64,000 nt of DNA from Phellopilus nigrolimitatus (GCA_021029095.1 JAJOHG010000009.1:682001-746000), one strand, 5' to 3'. Positions 24,740 through 38,412 are shown, numbered from the stretch's first letter. The notes: a model not told the origin generated them from the sequence alone. Translations and numbers: made by a program.

Positions 24740-27700
24740 TCACTCATTCCTGGCGGCAGCGTCGGCCAGGGAAGCTATAGCGGTAGACGCAGACATCCTA
24801 GGAGACACAGAAGACTCAGAGGGCGCGTCATCAGGGGTTGAAGTCGAAGAATCCCTAGCAGGCATAAAGGGTTCGGAGGGCTCGATATTATCAGAGATCG
24901 GTGCCGAAGAGATCCTAGGAGACATCGAGGGCTCGGAAGAAAAAGCAACACTATCAGAGGTCGAAGCTGAAGAGGCCGAGGACGCAACATTGTCAGGGGT
25001 TGAGACCGGAGAAGCATCGTCTGCATCATCCCAGAAAGGCATGTCCTTGAATATCGCGACGCGTTGCTCCCGAGCACGTTTCCGAGCAGGTCCTCCGCCG
25101 CCTCGCCGGTTGGCAGATCTCTTCACCCAAGCAACTTCTTTTTTCGCGACCTCAGGTACCTCGTCGGCCGTAAGAGACGGAGCAGATTGCATTTCGGCAG
25201 GAACCAGAGTAGACGATGGCTCAGACGGCAAAGTTCCCGCGGCATTTTCGAGAGACGAGAACGAGTCAACGCAAGTATCAGAAGTAGAAGTAGACGAGTC
25301 TGCATCACAAAGCGTCGAGTCCATGACGATTGCGTTTTCAAGCGGCGGGAAAGCTGGGAGGGTCGAGGTGTCCTCGAGATCAACGACCTTTCCTTCTTCG
25401 TTCTCCGACGATTCCAGGGACGTCGCTGAAACCTCCGAGTCATCAGAGTTCGGAATTACGCTTTCCATAGGGCCGATCTCACTCGAGTCTCCCAGGGGTT
25501 CAGTGCTCTCGAGTATCACCATGAGCTCGGATGTACCAAGTCCAGAGTCGGCAGCATGCGTGCCTTCCTCAATCGAAGAACCAGAAGACGAATCACCCGC
25601 TGCAGACAGCGCATCGTCCGAGAGCACCGCCGAAGATGTATCACCGAGCAAGTTGTCGATCTTCATTGCGTTGACGACCTCCACGCCTTCGTCCTCGACG
25701 TCTGAGTTCTTCTGGTTATCAGCGCTCTCGAATATGTCCATAGGCTGAAGGGTACCATCAGGTTGAGAGTCCACAGCGTGCGCACCGTCCTCGATCGAGA
25801 GACCATGAGTCAGGTCAACCATTACAGATAGAGTGTCGTCGCAGAGCGTCGCTGAAGATCCAAAGCTGAGCAAGGACTCGGCGTCGACCGCGTCGATGAG
25901 TTCTGAGCCTTCGACTTCGACGTCATAACCAGTCGACGATCCCATCTCCGCCTCCTTCTGGTCCGCTTTCTCGTACGCGAACACGACCTCAGATACGACA
26001 GCCACAGCAGCGTCATCAGCAGATGCCTCCGGTGCAGAGACGACGTTGCTCGACAAAGACATCTCCGTTATGTTCGCGTCCTCGTCACTCGAAGCAGAGG
26101 TTGGAAGAGAAGTAAGCAAGATGGCGTCGTTGACAGTAATCTCATTAGCAACAGGTCGCTGTAAAAGGTGTAAGCAGAGCGGACTGAATACGCTCATACA
26201 AAACTTACCAGAATGCCATCGTCGATCGAGTCGTTATTCACCGTGATAAGAACATCGTCTTCCTTTTCCAGATCCGAAATCTCGATTTCTGACTCTTCTG
26301 CAGTCTCTTCGGTCTCTCGAGAACCAGTATAGACAAAGATATCCTCGACGAGACTCCTGAAATTGCTTGTACCCTAATAAAGACTCATTGATAAGCGGAT
26401 GCTGCTATCCCATGAGGATACATGCTTACCAAGACGAAGCAAAACAATGCGTATGTCTCGCCTTTACTCGAACGCATGATTAGAACACATCGGATGATCT
26501 AGTACATGGACGATATCAGAACTGCGTTCAAAACGACGCATTGCCTATTAACGTACCTTGTAGATCAAGGCTACGTACTGAAAGAGCGAACTGAATGTTG
26601 AAACGATCCACATCTTGAGCATCAATGTGAACTTTGAAGCCTGCAATTGCGGCTTGAACGTCAGTAGGCCCTAGATGCGAGCCGGTTGTAAACTCACGAT
26701 GACTCCAAAAGAAACTAGAATCGCTTTAAGAAACACTCCGATAACAGCGAATCCCTCGATGATTTTTCTCAAGTCTGGACTAGGTGACTGCGATCGCATC
26801 GAAGGCGCGAACTTTGAGTCCGCGCCTGTGATTTCGATGGACGGCTCGACGTTGGCGGCCTTAAAGACCAGCTCTGCGTCGGCGTCCTCGGTGTCATTCC
26901 CCGCGTGTGCGACAATGTCTGCAGCAAGTGCTGGGATCGACGGCGTGGCAGGTACGTCGGCCTTGAGACCTGGGTTCCGGATTACAACCATGTCCTTGCA
27001 TTCCGAAAGTCGGACACGGGCGTAAGAGTCGGTAAACATTACGCAGCGGTAGCTGTTGTTGTCAACAGGAGCCTTGGACGACGTGAGCAGGAGCCAAGTG
27101 GGAGTAAGAGAAACTTACCATGGTCGCCCCTGATTTCTCATCCTCGCTCGGGTTGTCGTGGTCTGCGTTTGGAGATGGGTCGTTCTCCGAGTATGAAGTT
27201 TCGATCTCGTCTTCAGATTCTCTTGATGTCATGATACGAGAGGACGCGTTAGCGGCCATTTCGGCGCGGGCGAGTGATATGTCTTCGAGAATGTCTTTCT
27301 GATATAGTAGGGCGCCATAAATTAGTACAGCGATTGCTGCCTAAGAAGCCCGGACATGTGAACGGATATTAGACTATCCAAAGAAGAGAACACGTACAAT
27401 GATACAGAGCGAGGCCAGCATAGTTTCATAAGTCATAGCTGCCAATGAAGAGACCTGTCGCAAACGAAAGCGTGAGCCGTCGAATACAATGGATAAAGCG
27501 CATTTGAATAGCTCACAAGGCGTACAACAGCTGCGTCGTAGACATAGTGTGCGATTGATCCAAACCGATAATAGATGCGCTCCCTGTTGACAATAGCGAG
27601 CTTGAAGGTTGTTAAAGCCTATCACCGCAGCGGGTATGTTAATAGATCATGGTAGCACGAAATGGAGCAGACGCACGATAGTCACAAGGTGTACTCCAAT

Positions 27701-28510
27701 TGCAGAGAACTCATTAATAATTTCTCTGATCACTGAGGCGAGTGACTGCACTTGCAGTGGCGGCGCGAACTCTGGGTCCGCGCCTGCGATTTTGATGGAC
27801 GGGTCGACGTTGGCGGCCTTAAAGACCAGCTCTGCGTTGGCGTCCTCGGTGGCATTTCCCGCGTGTGCGACAATGTCTGCAGCAAGCGTTTGGATCGACG
27901 GCGTGGTACCTGACGGCGTGGTATCGGACGGTGTAGCATCAGACAGCGTGGCATCGGTAAGCGCCATGGGTTGTTCGACGTGAGCGGCATACGCCTTCTC
28001 AACGTCGGCAACCCCGGCGGGTATACCCATGCCAGCGTCATCAGAGACCGTGATAGATGTGTAGTTACCGTGTGCGAAGTGTTCGTCGACTGATTCCGGA
28101 AGCTCGAGGAGCTCGATGACGGGCGGGGATGAGAAGCATGCGGGGGTGGCAAAGGCCTGTCCAATATTGTCGTACGGCGTGTATTCCGGGTGCCTAGGTG
28201 CGTAGTCCGATGCGAGGGTGGAAGACGGTGCAGGGGTGGATCCGAGGGAGGTGGCAAGGTCTTCGCCGCCGCATTGGAACAGCGTGGAGAGGAAGTCCGG
28301 ATTGACTGACTGGGTGGCAAGGTCTAGCACCGGGTCGCTCTTGAAGGACTGTGCGCCGTACAGGGTCTGTGCAAACGAGTACGAGGTGTCGAAGTCATAC
28401 TTGTTTACATAGCCGGGCTGGCGGACGTGGAGGGTGCGGTCGTCGTTGACGGGGGGAATAAGGGACAGGACGAGGGAGAGAGTCGGGGCGAATCCCCGGA
28501 GGAACAGCAT
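24740..28510 (-). CDS. hypothetical protein with signal peptide, acidic Ser-rich tail and duplicated exon
   Basis: Not recognised. It starts at an ATG at 28510 with a hydrophobic leader (MLFLRGFAPTLSLVLSLIPP). Exon 1 runs to 27677. Small exons follow that encode membrane-like segments (TMLASLCII joined to AAIAVLIYGALLYQ). An exon near 26.70-27.04 kb repeats much of the end of exon 1. An exon at about 26.2-26.4 kb reads DDVLITVNNDSIDDGIL. The large last exon (24740-26160) is acidic and rich in Ser/Ala/Asp, with a basic nuclear-localisation-like cluster (KRSANRRGGGGPARKRAREQ). It could be two adjacent genes, the second starting at the ATG at 27039. Intron borders between 26.4 and 27.6 kb are only partly resolved. 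Confidence 0.5.
26795..26950 (-). repeat. internal duplication, second copy (partner at 27765-27910)
   Basis: Both copies encode LAADIVAHAGNxTEDAxAEL followed by VFKAANVxPSIxI. They are roughly 90% identical at DNA level by eye. They lie about 960 nt apart in the same orientation within the hypothetical gene, indicating a recent tandem duplication of an exon or of a gene half. Confidence 0.8.
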
Positions 28511-28622
28511 GTTTCCCGGGTTGCTGTTTGGGAGTGCTTCGAGTGGAGGGTGCTTCTGCTGCTGGAGGGGAGATGGGGGAGCGAAGTCAAGAAACGAATG
28601 AGAGAGACGGGAGTGGCAGGCG

Positions 28623-28632
28623 GGTATTTATG
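28623..28632 (-). promoter_or_regulatory. TATA-like box of the hypothetical signal-peptide gene
   Basis: On the minus strand the sequence reads CCCATAAATA, about 115 nt upstream of the ATG at 28510. It is a plausible core promoter. Confidence 0.4.
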
Positions 28633-28847
28633 GGCAGTAAGAATTATGTCAGGAACGCGCTCTCGGAAGCGCAACAAGACGCGTCGGTGGCGGGGATTTC
28701 CCTGTTTTGGACAGACTTCTTCCACTTGGTGACATGTATGACGTCTCGCGTGACGCAAACATTCGACAGCAGTCTCCCGGGTTGGGTGGCGGGTAATTCG
28801 GCTGCAAACAGGTGGTTTTTAATAAATTAGGGTACGACCGAAAACAA

Positions 28848-31760
28848 AAGTCTATAGCATGCGTGACAATGTGTGCTCACGGGAAAAAATAAATAAATAA
28901 GTACGCATGCGATGGAGATAATGTATAAGGAGTCAGGACACTCGAATAAACAAGCACAAAGTCGATTTCAACATATCTGTATTTGTTCTTTAACTCATTC
29001 CAATTTTCAGTTTCAGGACGGAGGATTGCACGTACAACAAAAGGCGAGTCGTGAGCGGCCTACATCCTTGTTCTACAGCCAGGCGTCTACGACTATCATG
29101 CCACTGGAAAGTTACGGAGTAGCGATAGGGCGCCCTTCAGAGCAATGGTGCTCATCAGCATCATTGTCAATCCGGCGCCGGAACGCTTCAGGGAAGTTGG
29201 CATGTAGTCGATGAATTCGATCGTGTTCCACATGATAGAGAGGATTGGCGGGGTAGAGCGATAGAGCGGATAGGGAAGCTTTGGACGATGAGGACGAGCT
29301 TCCGGGCTTTTGTCGTTCGTGGTGGAAAGACGGATCAAGATTAAGCAGCTGACTTCAGTGTCACAACGTAATGCCTACCTGCGAGTCTTTCGTTTCCTCT
29401 GTTAGTCTTTGATTCATTCGCACGCATGTTTAGATGCTCTCCATCTCTAACGTGTTTCTAGAATCGCGCATCTCCCCAGAATCAATCGTTTCGGTGGCAT
29501 TGCTCGCGAAATCGATAGAAGCCAGAGGAACCCGCTAGTAGTCGTTTACACCAGTTTCTGCAGAGACAGATCGAAGATTTAGAATCATCCGCGAGGAGAG
29601 CATCGAATGAAAAACCCGTTGCATCCTGCACGTAGGATTTCATTTTATTATAAGAATCAGGTTGATCGATATCACTTAGTACTCACATGAGTAAGAGATC
29701 ATGATAATCGCCCTGTAACATTGCATCAGAAGATTAGTTTGTGCTAACTCGAAAATAAATAGAAGACGGGTCGTACACTTGCGCTACCCCTCAGTAATAT
29801 CACAAAGTTTGCCGTTGATAAACCTAGAGGACAGGGTTGAGTCATTCAAACGTCTTTCAGATTGATGCTTTGTCAATGTACCGAATAAACAGAGGAAATA
29901 CATTATTCCTGACCGCAACAAATACCTGCTTAGTTTCATATACTTCAGATGTGCCGATCATACTCACCGTCTCTATAAAATATTGTTAGAAGCGGGCCTG
30001 GTTGTATATTTTCGCGCCCTGATTATAGTCAGCTAACATCCTCCGGAGAAAAATGGTTTCCAAAGTGCGAACATTGTTTTACACCCTTCCATAGTGTCAA
30101 GAACACGATCACTACGAGTGACGTTAGTTGCACGCATTGATTGATGATGGAAAGAGAATATTATACCCCATTCCAAAGACATGAACATTGTGAATGTCAA
30201 GAACGACCCGTTAACGTTTGTGGAAACTATCACAACGCAAGGTATGATATTTGGAACGATCGATCGTTGGACTTTCGAATGAATAAGTGAGTGGCTTTTT
30301 CCAAGCTCCCTAAGTATTTCGGACTTACTTGTCGATCCACTCGAGGTTCTGATGTATACAATGATGAAGATGACGAAGCTTAGCTTCATAATGGTAAAAA
30401 CAAAAGCGTTGATAAACAGTTATTTTCCAATGAACATTATTGGAAATGAATCACACTCACAAGCATCAAAGAAACGAGCGTAGAAAGGATGTACCGTGAC
30501 CTTCCCCACAGTGCGTACGTGCGCACGGACATAATAACTGGAGAGAAGCCAGTCGCAGATGAAGTCAAGTGCTTGCATTGGTGAAGTAAGGGCGAACCTC
30601 CAGCAGTAAAGACGCCAAAACCAAACATGTCTTTCAGATGATGGTAATAAATTCTTTCTTATGGAATCTTCGGAATCTCATTTGATTCTGACAAACTCAC
30701 ACATGGAGGCGGTGAAAAATTTGTTGCAAAGCTAACAAGCTTCTCTTGAGCTTGATTTCCAGCCGATCATGATACCACGTACATTTGTGCTCAAGTTCGA
30801 ATGGAACAAATCTGAAGATGGATGTTCGTTCGCATCTGATCAGATATAAAGCTCGACAGAAATGTGAAATCGACGCACAGACAAGCATGAAGGACGTGTC
30901 TATGAAAGCCGGGTATCTCGCGACAAAGAAGAGAAGGTTTCCGGTATTCAGCTTTGATTTCCAAATAAGTTCGACCTTCAGATATGTCAAATTTAACGGC
31001 TCGTAATGATAAAGACGGGACAGGAACCTCATCGCCGAATGTTATTAGATAATCGTAAACCTGAGATTTCACAATTAGATTTGAAGCATAAACAAAAATA
31101 ATTTTAGCTGAACGACTTACAAGTACCGCAACACTGGCAACTGTTGTTATACCTGTGAATACCATTTCTCCACTACAATGAGGAAAGGGAAAAATTCACT
31201 GTTTATATACTGCAAACAAGTATACATCAGAGTTGAGCCAGAGATGGCACATTAAAAAGAAGGTAAAGTTACCTGAACGACATGGCTGTGACGTATAAAA
31301 TCGGAAATTGTTTCAGTCATATCCCGAGTTCACTATTTAGGCCTGCTTTGAACACTGGCAAGAACGTAGAGGGTGGATAGACGCAGCTTCGGGGTTTGGA
31401 CGTCCTTTATAGATGGGAGACGGGGAGACGGGTCCTGTCAGAATCACATCTGATCATGAAATAGATCTGATGCGGTCGTTAATAATGGTTACAGCACTGA
31501 ACAGCACGCAAGTAGATATGCATGGAACGAGGATTCTTTCAGAAAAGGCATGACACTTGCATCCATACAACGTCGATCCAACTCCCATCTGTCATATCAG
31601 AATTTTGGGATCGGTTTCGGATCTAGGAATTGATACCAAACATGAAGAGACTAGACGGCGAAATGAAGGCATATAATGTCGAAATCCAACGTACCCTCGA
31701 ATTCCAGAGGTCAGGACGATCAAAGCGTCCGAAAGCAAAATATCAGGATAAAAAACATGC
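28848..31760 (-). repeat. DUF6533 segmental duplication, unit B
   Basis: Second copy of the roughly 3-kb block described at 15.06-18.04 kb, same orientation as unit A. The flank beyond the gene start (about 31560-31760) is shared with unit C, for example the reversed match to the stretch around 41700-41830. Edges were estimated by eye. Confidence 0.7.
29535..31320 (-). pseudogene. DUF6533 membrane protein, decayed copy B
   Basis: Same exon order as copies A and C. The start at 31318-31320 encodes MTETISDFIRHSHVVQ. It is followed by a small exon ITTVASVAVL, then YDYLITFGDE, VELIWKSKLNTGNLLFF and MSVRTYALWGRSRYIL. The C-terminal exon reads SSRMILNLRSVSAETGVNDY and then meets TAG at 29535-29537, where copy C has TGG. 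A second Trp codon, in the QTWAQM motif, is TGA. Both changes are G to A on the coding strand. The gene is probably non-functional, though loss of the last roughly 60 residues alone might be tolerated. Confidence 0.65.
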
Positions 31761-31764
31761 ATCT

Positions 31765-32487
31765 GCTTGGTAAGTCCACAACTTGAAGTGCTGCACAAGC
31801 AACATGACGGTCGCATTACTTTTCATCAGCCGAACTGTGAATTGTCGGGCTTCCAATACACAACTGCCGGTATCAATCAACTCACCTTGACGAATAAATC
31901 ATGCCATACAACGGTAATGATTCGGACATCACTCCGGTCTCACTGCTTGTGTTCCCTATGGGCCCGGCTTTCCGGGCTGTCATAGAACTGGGAAGTACGG
32001 ACTCGTAGTTATCATCAAGACGTCAAACACTGAGCTCCTGATATGGTTATCGCTGCGCATGAATTCCGGAGATACGAAAATTCATGCAGAGTCTTATGTA
32101 CCTTCTCAGCGCTTTGAATCTGACAGTCGCGGCGTGCGCGATAGCAGAAAGCCTATCCAAAAGCGCGATTAATGATAACCAGTATCAAGAAAGCGAAACA
32201 CTTACTCTTCTCACTTTAAATAGCAGGTTTCGGATATTGTACCCGAATGACGTGCCATCTGTGGACTCCGACCTACGACCCTATCGTGTGCTCTTAGCGT
32301 AAAAATTCGAATCAAGTTGGTCCGCCCGCTGGGGCTCGTCTATGGTCCACATTAAACAGCGGAACTGCTCAATAAAACCTCAACATCAAGTCACGGGGTT
32401 GAGGAAACAGCTAGCATTCGGTGAGAATTGTAGTTGCAGTTATACATTAATGAAACAAACACAAAGAATACCGACTGCATCCAATGC
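31765..32487. other. intergenic, no supportable gene
   Basis: Several short open frames occur, for example 72 codons at 32084-32302 with a hydrophobic start. None has a domain, splice context or composition that convinces me. The right end is the 3' flank of the proteasome gene. Confidence 0.4.
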
Positions 32488-33244
32488 TCAGAACGACACA
32501 TCACGCACACCGTCCTTGTCCACGACCTTCACTTTATAGTTGGAACCACCAACGACGAGACGCTTCTGCACTTCGTCAATGCATCGCTTGAGCGTCACTA
32601 AGCCCTCTTCAAGACTTGCATTTGGGTCGTGATACCTACATTGAAGCAACAGCCAGTCAACATACAGTTTTGTCTTCAGATACCCCAGCATTAAACGCAC
32701 CTGTCGAGTAATCCGAGCGCAAAGTATGCCCCGTATCCGTGTGCTGCAAACGGCACTTCCGCCATCGTCCCGAGGTAGTCAATCCAGTACAACTTCGGTA
32801 TCCCACCCATATCCTCCTGGCCCTCCAGGATCGCAGCGGCGCTCGTGTCAAACCCACCGACAAGGAGGTTCACAGCGTATGGGGATCTTGAGCGGATCGA
32901 GTCTGCGAGAGCCCGTCTGATCCAGGACGCAGCTGACGATGGTCGGAGCTCGTGGTGGTGGCGAATCTGGTGTAGACGCAAGTTGCGCTCGGCGTACTCC
33001 GCAAAGTGTACTGTGTCGCCTGGATGAGCATTTACGGGTAAATATGTCGTTAATATTTCTGTTATAATATGTCGAATGGCCAACGGCGCGCACCTGGCTC
33101 TCCAGAGTAAGTCATGACAAGATGAGGACCCAGCGTCTTTGTCTTGTCTTCGTCCGACTTCATTTTTACAATAGATCTCGCCGCTGTTGTATCCGAGGCA
33201 ACGAGGACATATCCCCTCCCAATGAGTGCAAACGAGCATTCCAT
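32488..33244 (-). CDS. PRE1: 20S proteasome subunit beta type-2 / beta-4
   Basis: Non-catalytic beta subunit of the 20S proteasome core. Exons 33094-33244, 32701-33019 and 32488-32635 join in frame to 205 aa, the normal length. The protein begins MECSFALIGRGYVLVASDTT, with no propeptide, as expected for this subunit. It continues with the conserved HHELRPSSAASWIRRALA and the stretch NLLVGGFD, then PKLYWIDYLGTM. It ends near KVKVVDKDGV. Fungal names are Pre1 (C11); the animal orthologue is PSMB2. The start is fixed by family alignment, since upstream in-frame sequence is not conserved-looking. Confidence 0.93.
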
Positions 33245-33922
33245 GATGTACAGCGGCAATGAGGGGAATGAGGAGAACGGAGAGCGTGCTTTCGAAAGGC
33301 TTGCGCGGACGTTGCACGACGCGTCACGTTCTTCCTTTTCCGGACATGATCGACGTCCCTTCCCTTTTTGTTCTTGTACCCTTCCCTGGGGTTTTCGCCC
33401 CAAACCCGGCATTCAAAACGTTGAGCCAGATCTTGGTTGAAACCATCAAGTCTACGAACCACGTCCGCATCGACAAACTATGTTAGGAGTTTTCTGTTGG
33501 AGTCGTTATTGGATACATCGGTGACTTGTGCCATATCCCATACTAATCCTTCAGGTTCAGTGAAATTTGTTGGCACACGGCCGCACACCTCAAATGTTGT
33601 CGCCTTCAAACGTAGCAGCTTTATCACAGAAGTCACACTACCCATCGACGTGTTGCAAACACTGTCAAGCTCCATAGAAAATTGTATCATCATAACTACG
33701 ATGTTGCTATTTAGGCTCCATCTGCATTCACGGAAGGGGTTTTTTTAAGCCTCCCCAATAAATTTGAATCGGCGCCGTCCAAAGGACATGATTGTGCAAG
33801 TCGTTGCGAGGATTAAAGTAGTTTGTACCGTACACTAGGAGCCTTCGCGCGCGGGGGGGCTTCCAGTACATATAATCGCATGGTCGAATAAAAATATCAA
33901 CCAATGCAGACATGACAGACAT

Positions 33923-36900
33923 TCACCAGGCCGTTTTGGCCAGGAAACCGCTAGGGAATTTGCGTACGAAGTACTTCCGTGTTTCGTCTAGGCTGAAAGA
34001 AGTAAACAAGTATGACAATCAATATCGAAAAACCGTTCACTCCGCGAAAACAAAAATGCTTACAAAAGGAGTGCAATGCCAAATGCCATAGGAAGGAAGA
34101 AATACTCAACAGCCACGCCCCTCGTCTGGAAGATGTGCCGGCTGTACGAGATGCTCTGAGAGAACAGAAAGAACGTAGGAAACAGCGTACTCACAACCAT
34201 GGGAGGTAGCTGAAGAAAACACCGATGACTAATGCCATCATGGCCGCTGGGAACACATACCAATTTTGAGCAGGAGTGTGTTGAAAGATGCTCAGACGCC
34301 GACAACGACTTGCGAAAAGATTACTTATGACCGAAACAGTAAGTCAGGCTTAGAATCGAACCAACAAAAGAAGTTGTTCAACTTACCCCCACTGCATGAT
34401 CACCAATGTAAAGAAATAGACGCTTTGAGCCTTGTTCAGTTTTTCCGCAGTCAGCGCGGGCCAATTTCCAAAGCCCAGCACAAGGCTAGAGAACGGCACG
34501 TCGTTCCGTTGCAGGTACCAAAATGCCATAGACATGGCGCACAGCGTTTCAACGACGCCGATGAAGAAATATGCATGCAGAAGGAGCTTCCAGTCGACCA
34601 TGTGGTCCTTCTTCACGTTCCGAGGTCTGCGAGTCAGAAGGCCCGACTCTGGTTTTTCCAAGCACATTGACAGCGCAGGTAGGACGTCTGTCTATAAAAT
34701 CAGGTAAGCGAGCTGTTAAACCGCTTGCTACATGCAAAACGTCCGTACCGCAATACATATAAGGATCATTCTGAGAAAATAAAGAGTGTAAGGAAATTAC
34801 AAATGGACATAAATCATTGTTAACATATCGTCGGCTTACTGGATATTGCTCAGCATCTGAGGCACCCCAATAAGGATATTGAGAAGAATGGGCATGAGCT
34901 CCGAGAAACTGCGAATACATTTTAGTAAGACGAAAGTTTGAAGAAAACCAACCTACCATCCAGCTGGAAGCAGGTAAAGGATAGTCTTCTTGAGATTATC
35001 GTAAACGAGTCGTCCTGTAAGCGAGTAAGCACAATTCGAAGGCTTAGGTGGGCTAAATGCTTACCATACTCGAGGGCAGTTATAATGGCAGAAAATTCCT
35101 CGAGCAGAATCATGTCCGCCGCCTCGCGTGCGACATCGCTGCCATTGCCCATTGCAATGCCAACATTCGCCGCCTTAAGCGACGGCGCATCGTTGACGCC
35201 ATCACCCGTCATTGCCACGATGTTCCCTCGCCCGCGGAACTCGTGCACGATTCTCAGCTTCTGCTCCGGCGTAGTGCGCGCGAATACGATCTCATCATAT
35301 TGAGCAAGTTGCTCCATTTGCGCAGGCGCGATCCCCGCGAGCTCCGGGCCGGTGACGACTATACTGCGTGGCGTGGAGTCGGAAGCAGAAAGAGGGTCAT
35401 AGGGTGCGATAGACTCGACGGGCATGTTTGCGTCCAAATCGGAGAGGACGTGCACGACATTGGCATTAGAGATGATGCCCGCTTGAGCGGCGATAGCAAC
35501 CGAAGTCTTAGGATGGTCACCTTGTACATGATAGAGCTATAAATGTAGCAGGGTCTTTTGAAGTAGAGTGCTCACCTGTAACAACAAAGAAGCGAATGCC
35601 AGCTCCCCGGCAAACGCGGACGGTCTCGATGATGTCCGGCTTCAGCGGGTCGATAAGGCCTACAAGGCCCACAATGACCAGCCCGTCGTTTAGCTTCGCA
35701 ACGAGCTCTGCGAACTCCTCGGAGTTCTTGTCCACATTTTCTGGAATCGCATCTTGAGTAATAACCTTGCGTGCCAACAGAAGCACTCTGCGTCCCTGAG
35801 CCGCCCACTGTTCCAAGACATCGACGATACGCTCACGGACACTTGCAGACAGCGCGAGAGGCTTTCCACCGCTTGGGTCAATGACAAAGCCACATCGAGA
35901 TAGTAGGACGTCGGGTGCGCCTTTGACTGTCAGTAGGTAGCTGTCGGGTTTGAAAAGATCCCAGCTCGCGATTGGGGCCGGGAAGCGCAAAGGTTTATCA
36001 GCTATTTGGACGAGCCTACAAAGCTTCAGCATGAATTTGGTCTGCAATTGTTAAACTTCATAAGACCTTCTGTACGATCAACAAATACAGATAAATTACC
36101 TTTGAATTGAAGTTGATCTTGAAAATCTCGACCCATGGATCTTTAAACTCGGCTGACGATCCAATGGATTCCGCGAACCGCAAAATTGCAGTATCTGAGA
36201 CTACAATCAATTTAAATTTGTATGCAATGAAAATAAAAACCAACCAGTAGCGTCCCCTATGATTTCGCTTTTGCCTTTCTCCCAAGAATCATTCAAGATG
36301 GCTGCGTTGCAGATCGCAGATACCGCCGCAAGCTGCTGAAGGTTCTCTGTTTCAGATACTCCGTCTACCTTCGAGGATTGAGCTGATGGTCGGATTATCC
36401 GTCCGCGAAGTTCAGAAGGCGTCAACTGTAAATCAAAGATGGCGGTGTTTTCGACGTGCATCTTGTTCTGCGTCAGTGTGCCAGTCTTATCCTGTGTGAG
36501 GAAATCAGGAATTACTGCCTAAATTTCACTTAGTATTTGTTTGGTATGTACCGAGCAGATGACGTTCACAGATCCAAGGGTCTCTACGATAGACAGCGAT
36601 CTGAAAGATGTAAGATGTCTCGAAGAAAGGGATAAAAACAAATACGTACTTGCAGAGGACCTTCCGATTGCTGAGGGTATGCGCAACTTTTGCCAACGAC
36701 ATCGTCACAGAAATGGGTCTGAATGACAACCATTTGCTGCATGAGCAGGCATTAAGTCAGTAAGATGGAAGTCACGTACAGTCCTTCTGGTATGAACGCA
36801 ACTGCGGGTACGCGAAACTGTCAACGAGTACATCATTTACAGATGAATATGGATGGCTGACCCATGACGGATACGACGTCTATGAGAAGCTTCGATACAT

Positions 36901-38412
36901 TGATATATGACGGGAAGGAGCGTCTTAGCCTATGAACGTTTATTCAATGGGATTGAGTGTTTTTCTCGATGGGAGGACGTCAGTGGCTACTTACCAAGCC
37001 GCCCACAAGATGATGATGATGAGTGCCACGGAAAATGCAAGGCTTGCAATCATAATAACGACACGCAAAATTTCTCGTTGCAGCGTCGTCAGGCCGCCCG
37101 AGCTCATTGACGAGAGTTTCGCAATCCGGCCACTGTGACGGGTGTTCATTCTCTACTTTTCGAGCGAGCAAAGAACCGAGTCATGCGGGAAGTAGCTTAC
37201 AAGACCGTGAGGTCTCCCGTCTGGATGACGACGCCCATCCCGGAACCGCTGACGCAGTGTGTGCCTTGCAACGCGATGTTCTTCGTCTTTATTTGAATTT
37301 CAGCAAGCGAGCGGTGTCCGGATAGTACTTTTACAACCCACTTCGAGAAAATTGTCATCCGTCTTTTCCACGCGTCCGGCGATTGGTTCACTCTGTGGTT
37401 CATTAAATCATGAGCTTGTGTTTATCACAAGAGAAGGAACAGGATGACGTATACCTCTCCAGTCAAGACACTCCTATCAAACTTCAGGTCTCCGCTAGCG
37501 TCCACAATCCTGAGGTCCGCGGGGACCTTCATGCCCATGCCAACGTACACCAAGTCGCCGCCGACGAGGTCGCTCGCGGGGACTGTCTCTTGCCTAGTGT
37601 CCCGTAGGACCTGGACTGCGGTAGGCAGCATGCCAGTGATGCTCGCCATGACGCGCGACGTTGAGAAGTCCTGCCATGCGTTGAATGCGGCCTGGGAAGC
37701 CACTACGATCAGGAGGACGACGGCCAGCGCGAGATTGGAAGCTTCCGGGTCGGGATTTCCAAGTGGTTTCCTGTGGATTATTATTTTCGATTGGTAGGTA
37801 GTTATTAGGACACATTAACTGTTTGATTGACATACCAGGAGATAAAGCAAATGATGGAGGCAACGAGGAGCAGACTCCCGAAGCCACCAAAAACCCAGCC
37901 AACGATCTGCCGTAGGAGGCGGCTAGGTGGAGGCGAGATGACATTTTTCCCACTTGTTTGGAGGCGACGCTGGACCTGAGCAGGATCGAGTCCGGCCTTC
38001 GGGGCGACCGCCAGACGCATAAGGACCTCATCAACGGAGATCTTGTGCCAGTCAAGCGAGGAGATTTCTAAAGAAAGAAAAAACCGAAGATATAAAATGA
38101 GCGGAGAAATCCACAGCAGAACAAGAGTAAGTCACCTTTGACGGGAGCCTTCCTTTTTCCTAGGAATTGGTTACTCGCAGAACTGGAGTCTTTTGCAAGA
38201 CGCGCATCATCTACATGAATGCTCAGCGTCCGGAACTCGGCGGGGTATCGGGCTGAGATGGGCACGACCTCCCGCCGAGATAGCGTCCGATGCAGCTCTC
38301 TGTCGAGAGGCGAGCTGACAGCGCGATAAGCGCTTTCGTCGATTGTGACTGTAGCTATTGTGTCAATACCGCCCTTCCGAGACTCGCCATCGTCGTCCAT
38401 GGTCTTATGCAT
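33923..38412 (-). CDS. P-type cation ATPase, Na+/K+-ATPase alpha-like (type IIC)
   Basis: Multi-exon ion pump of the plasma membrane or endomembranes. In order: an N-terminal cytosolic region, then the cation-ATPase N-domain ([15 protein letters not shown]). The first transmembrane hairpin follows ([20 protein letters not shown]). The actuator domain ends in LTGE near 37.45 kb. The TM4 motif PEGL is near 36.78 kb. The phosphorylation site [11 protein letters not shown] is near 36.48 kb, and [11 protein letters not shown] lies in the N domain. The hinge [20 protein letters not shown] is near 35.2 kb. C-terminal TM exons follow to [15 protein letters not shown] and the stop at 33923. PEGL and [11 protein letters not shown] favour the Na+/K+-ATPase-like branch over H+ or Ca2+ pumps, but ion specificity cannot be proved here. 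The ATG at 38412 or 38400 could be the start. Confidence 0.85.

Noticed and set aside
25064..25748. Long plus-strand frames opposite the acidic hypothetical gene
   Set aside because: Mirror of Ser/Asp-rich codons. The minus strand has spliced exons and a start, so the plus frames are shadows.
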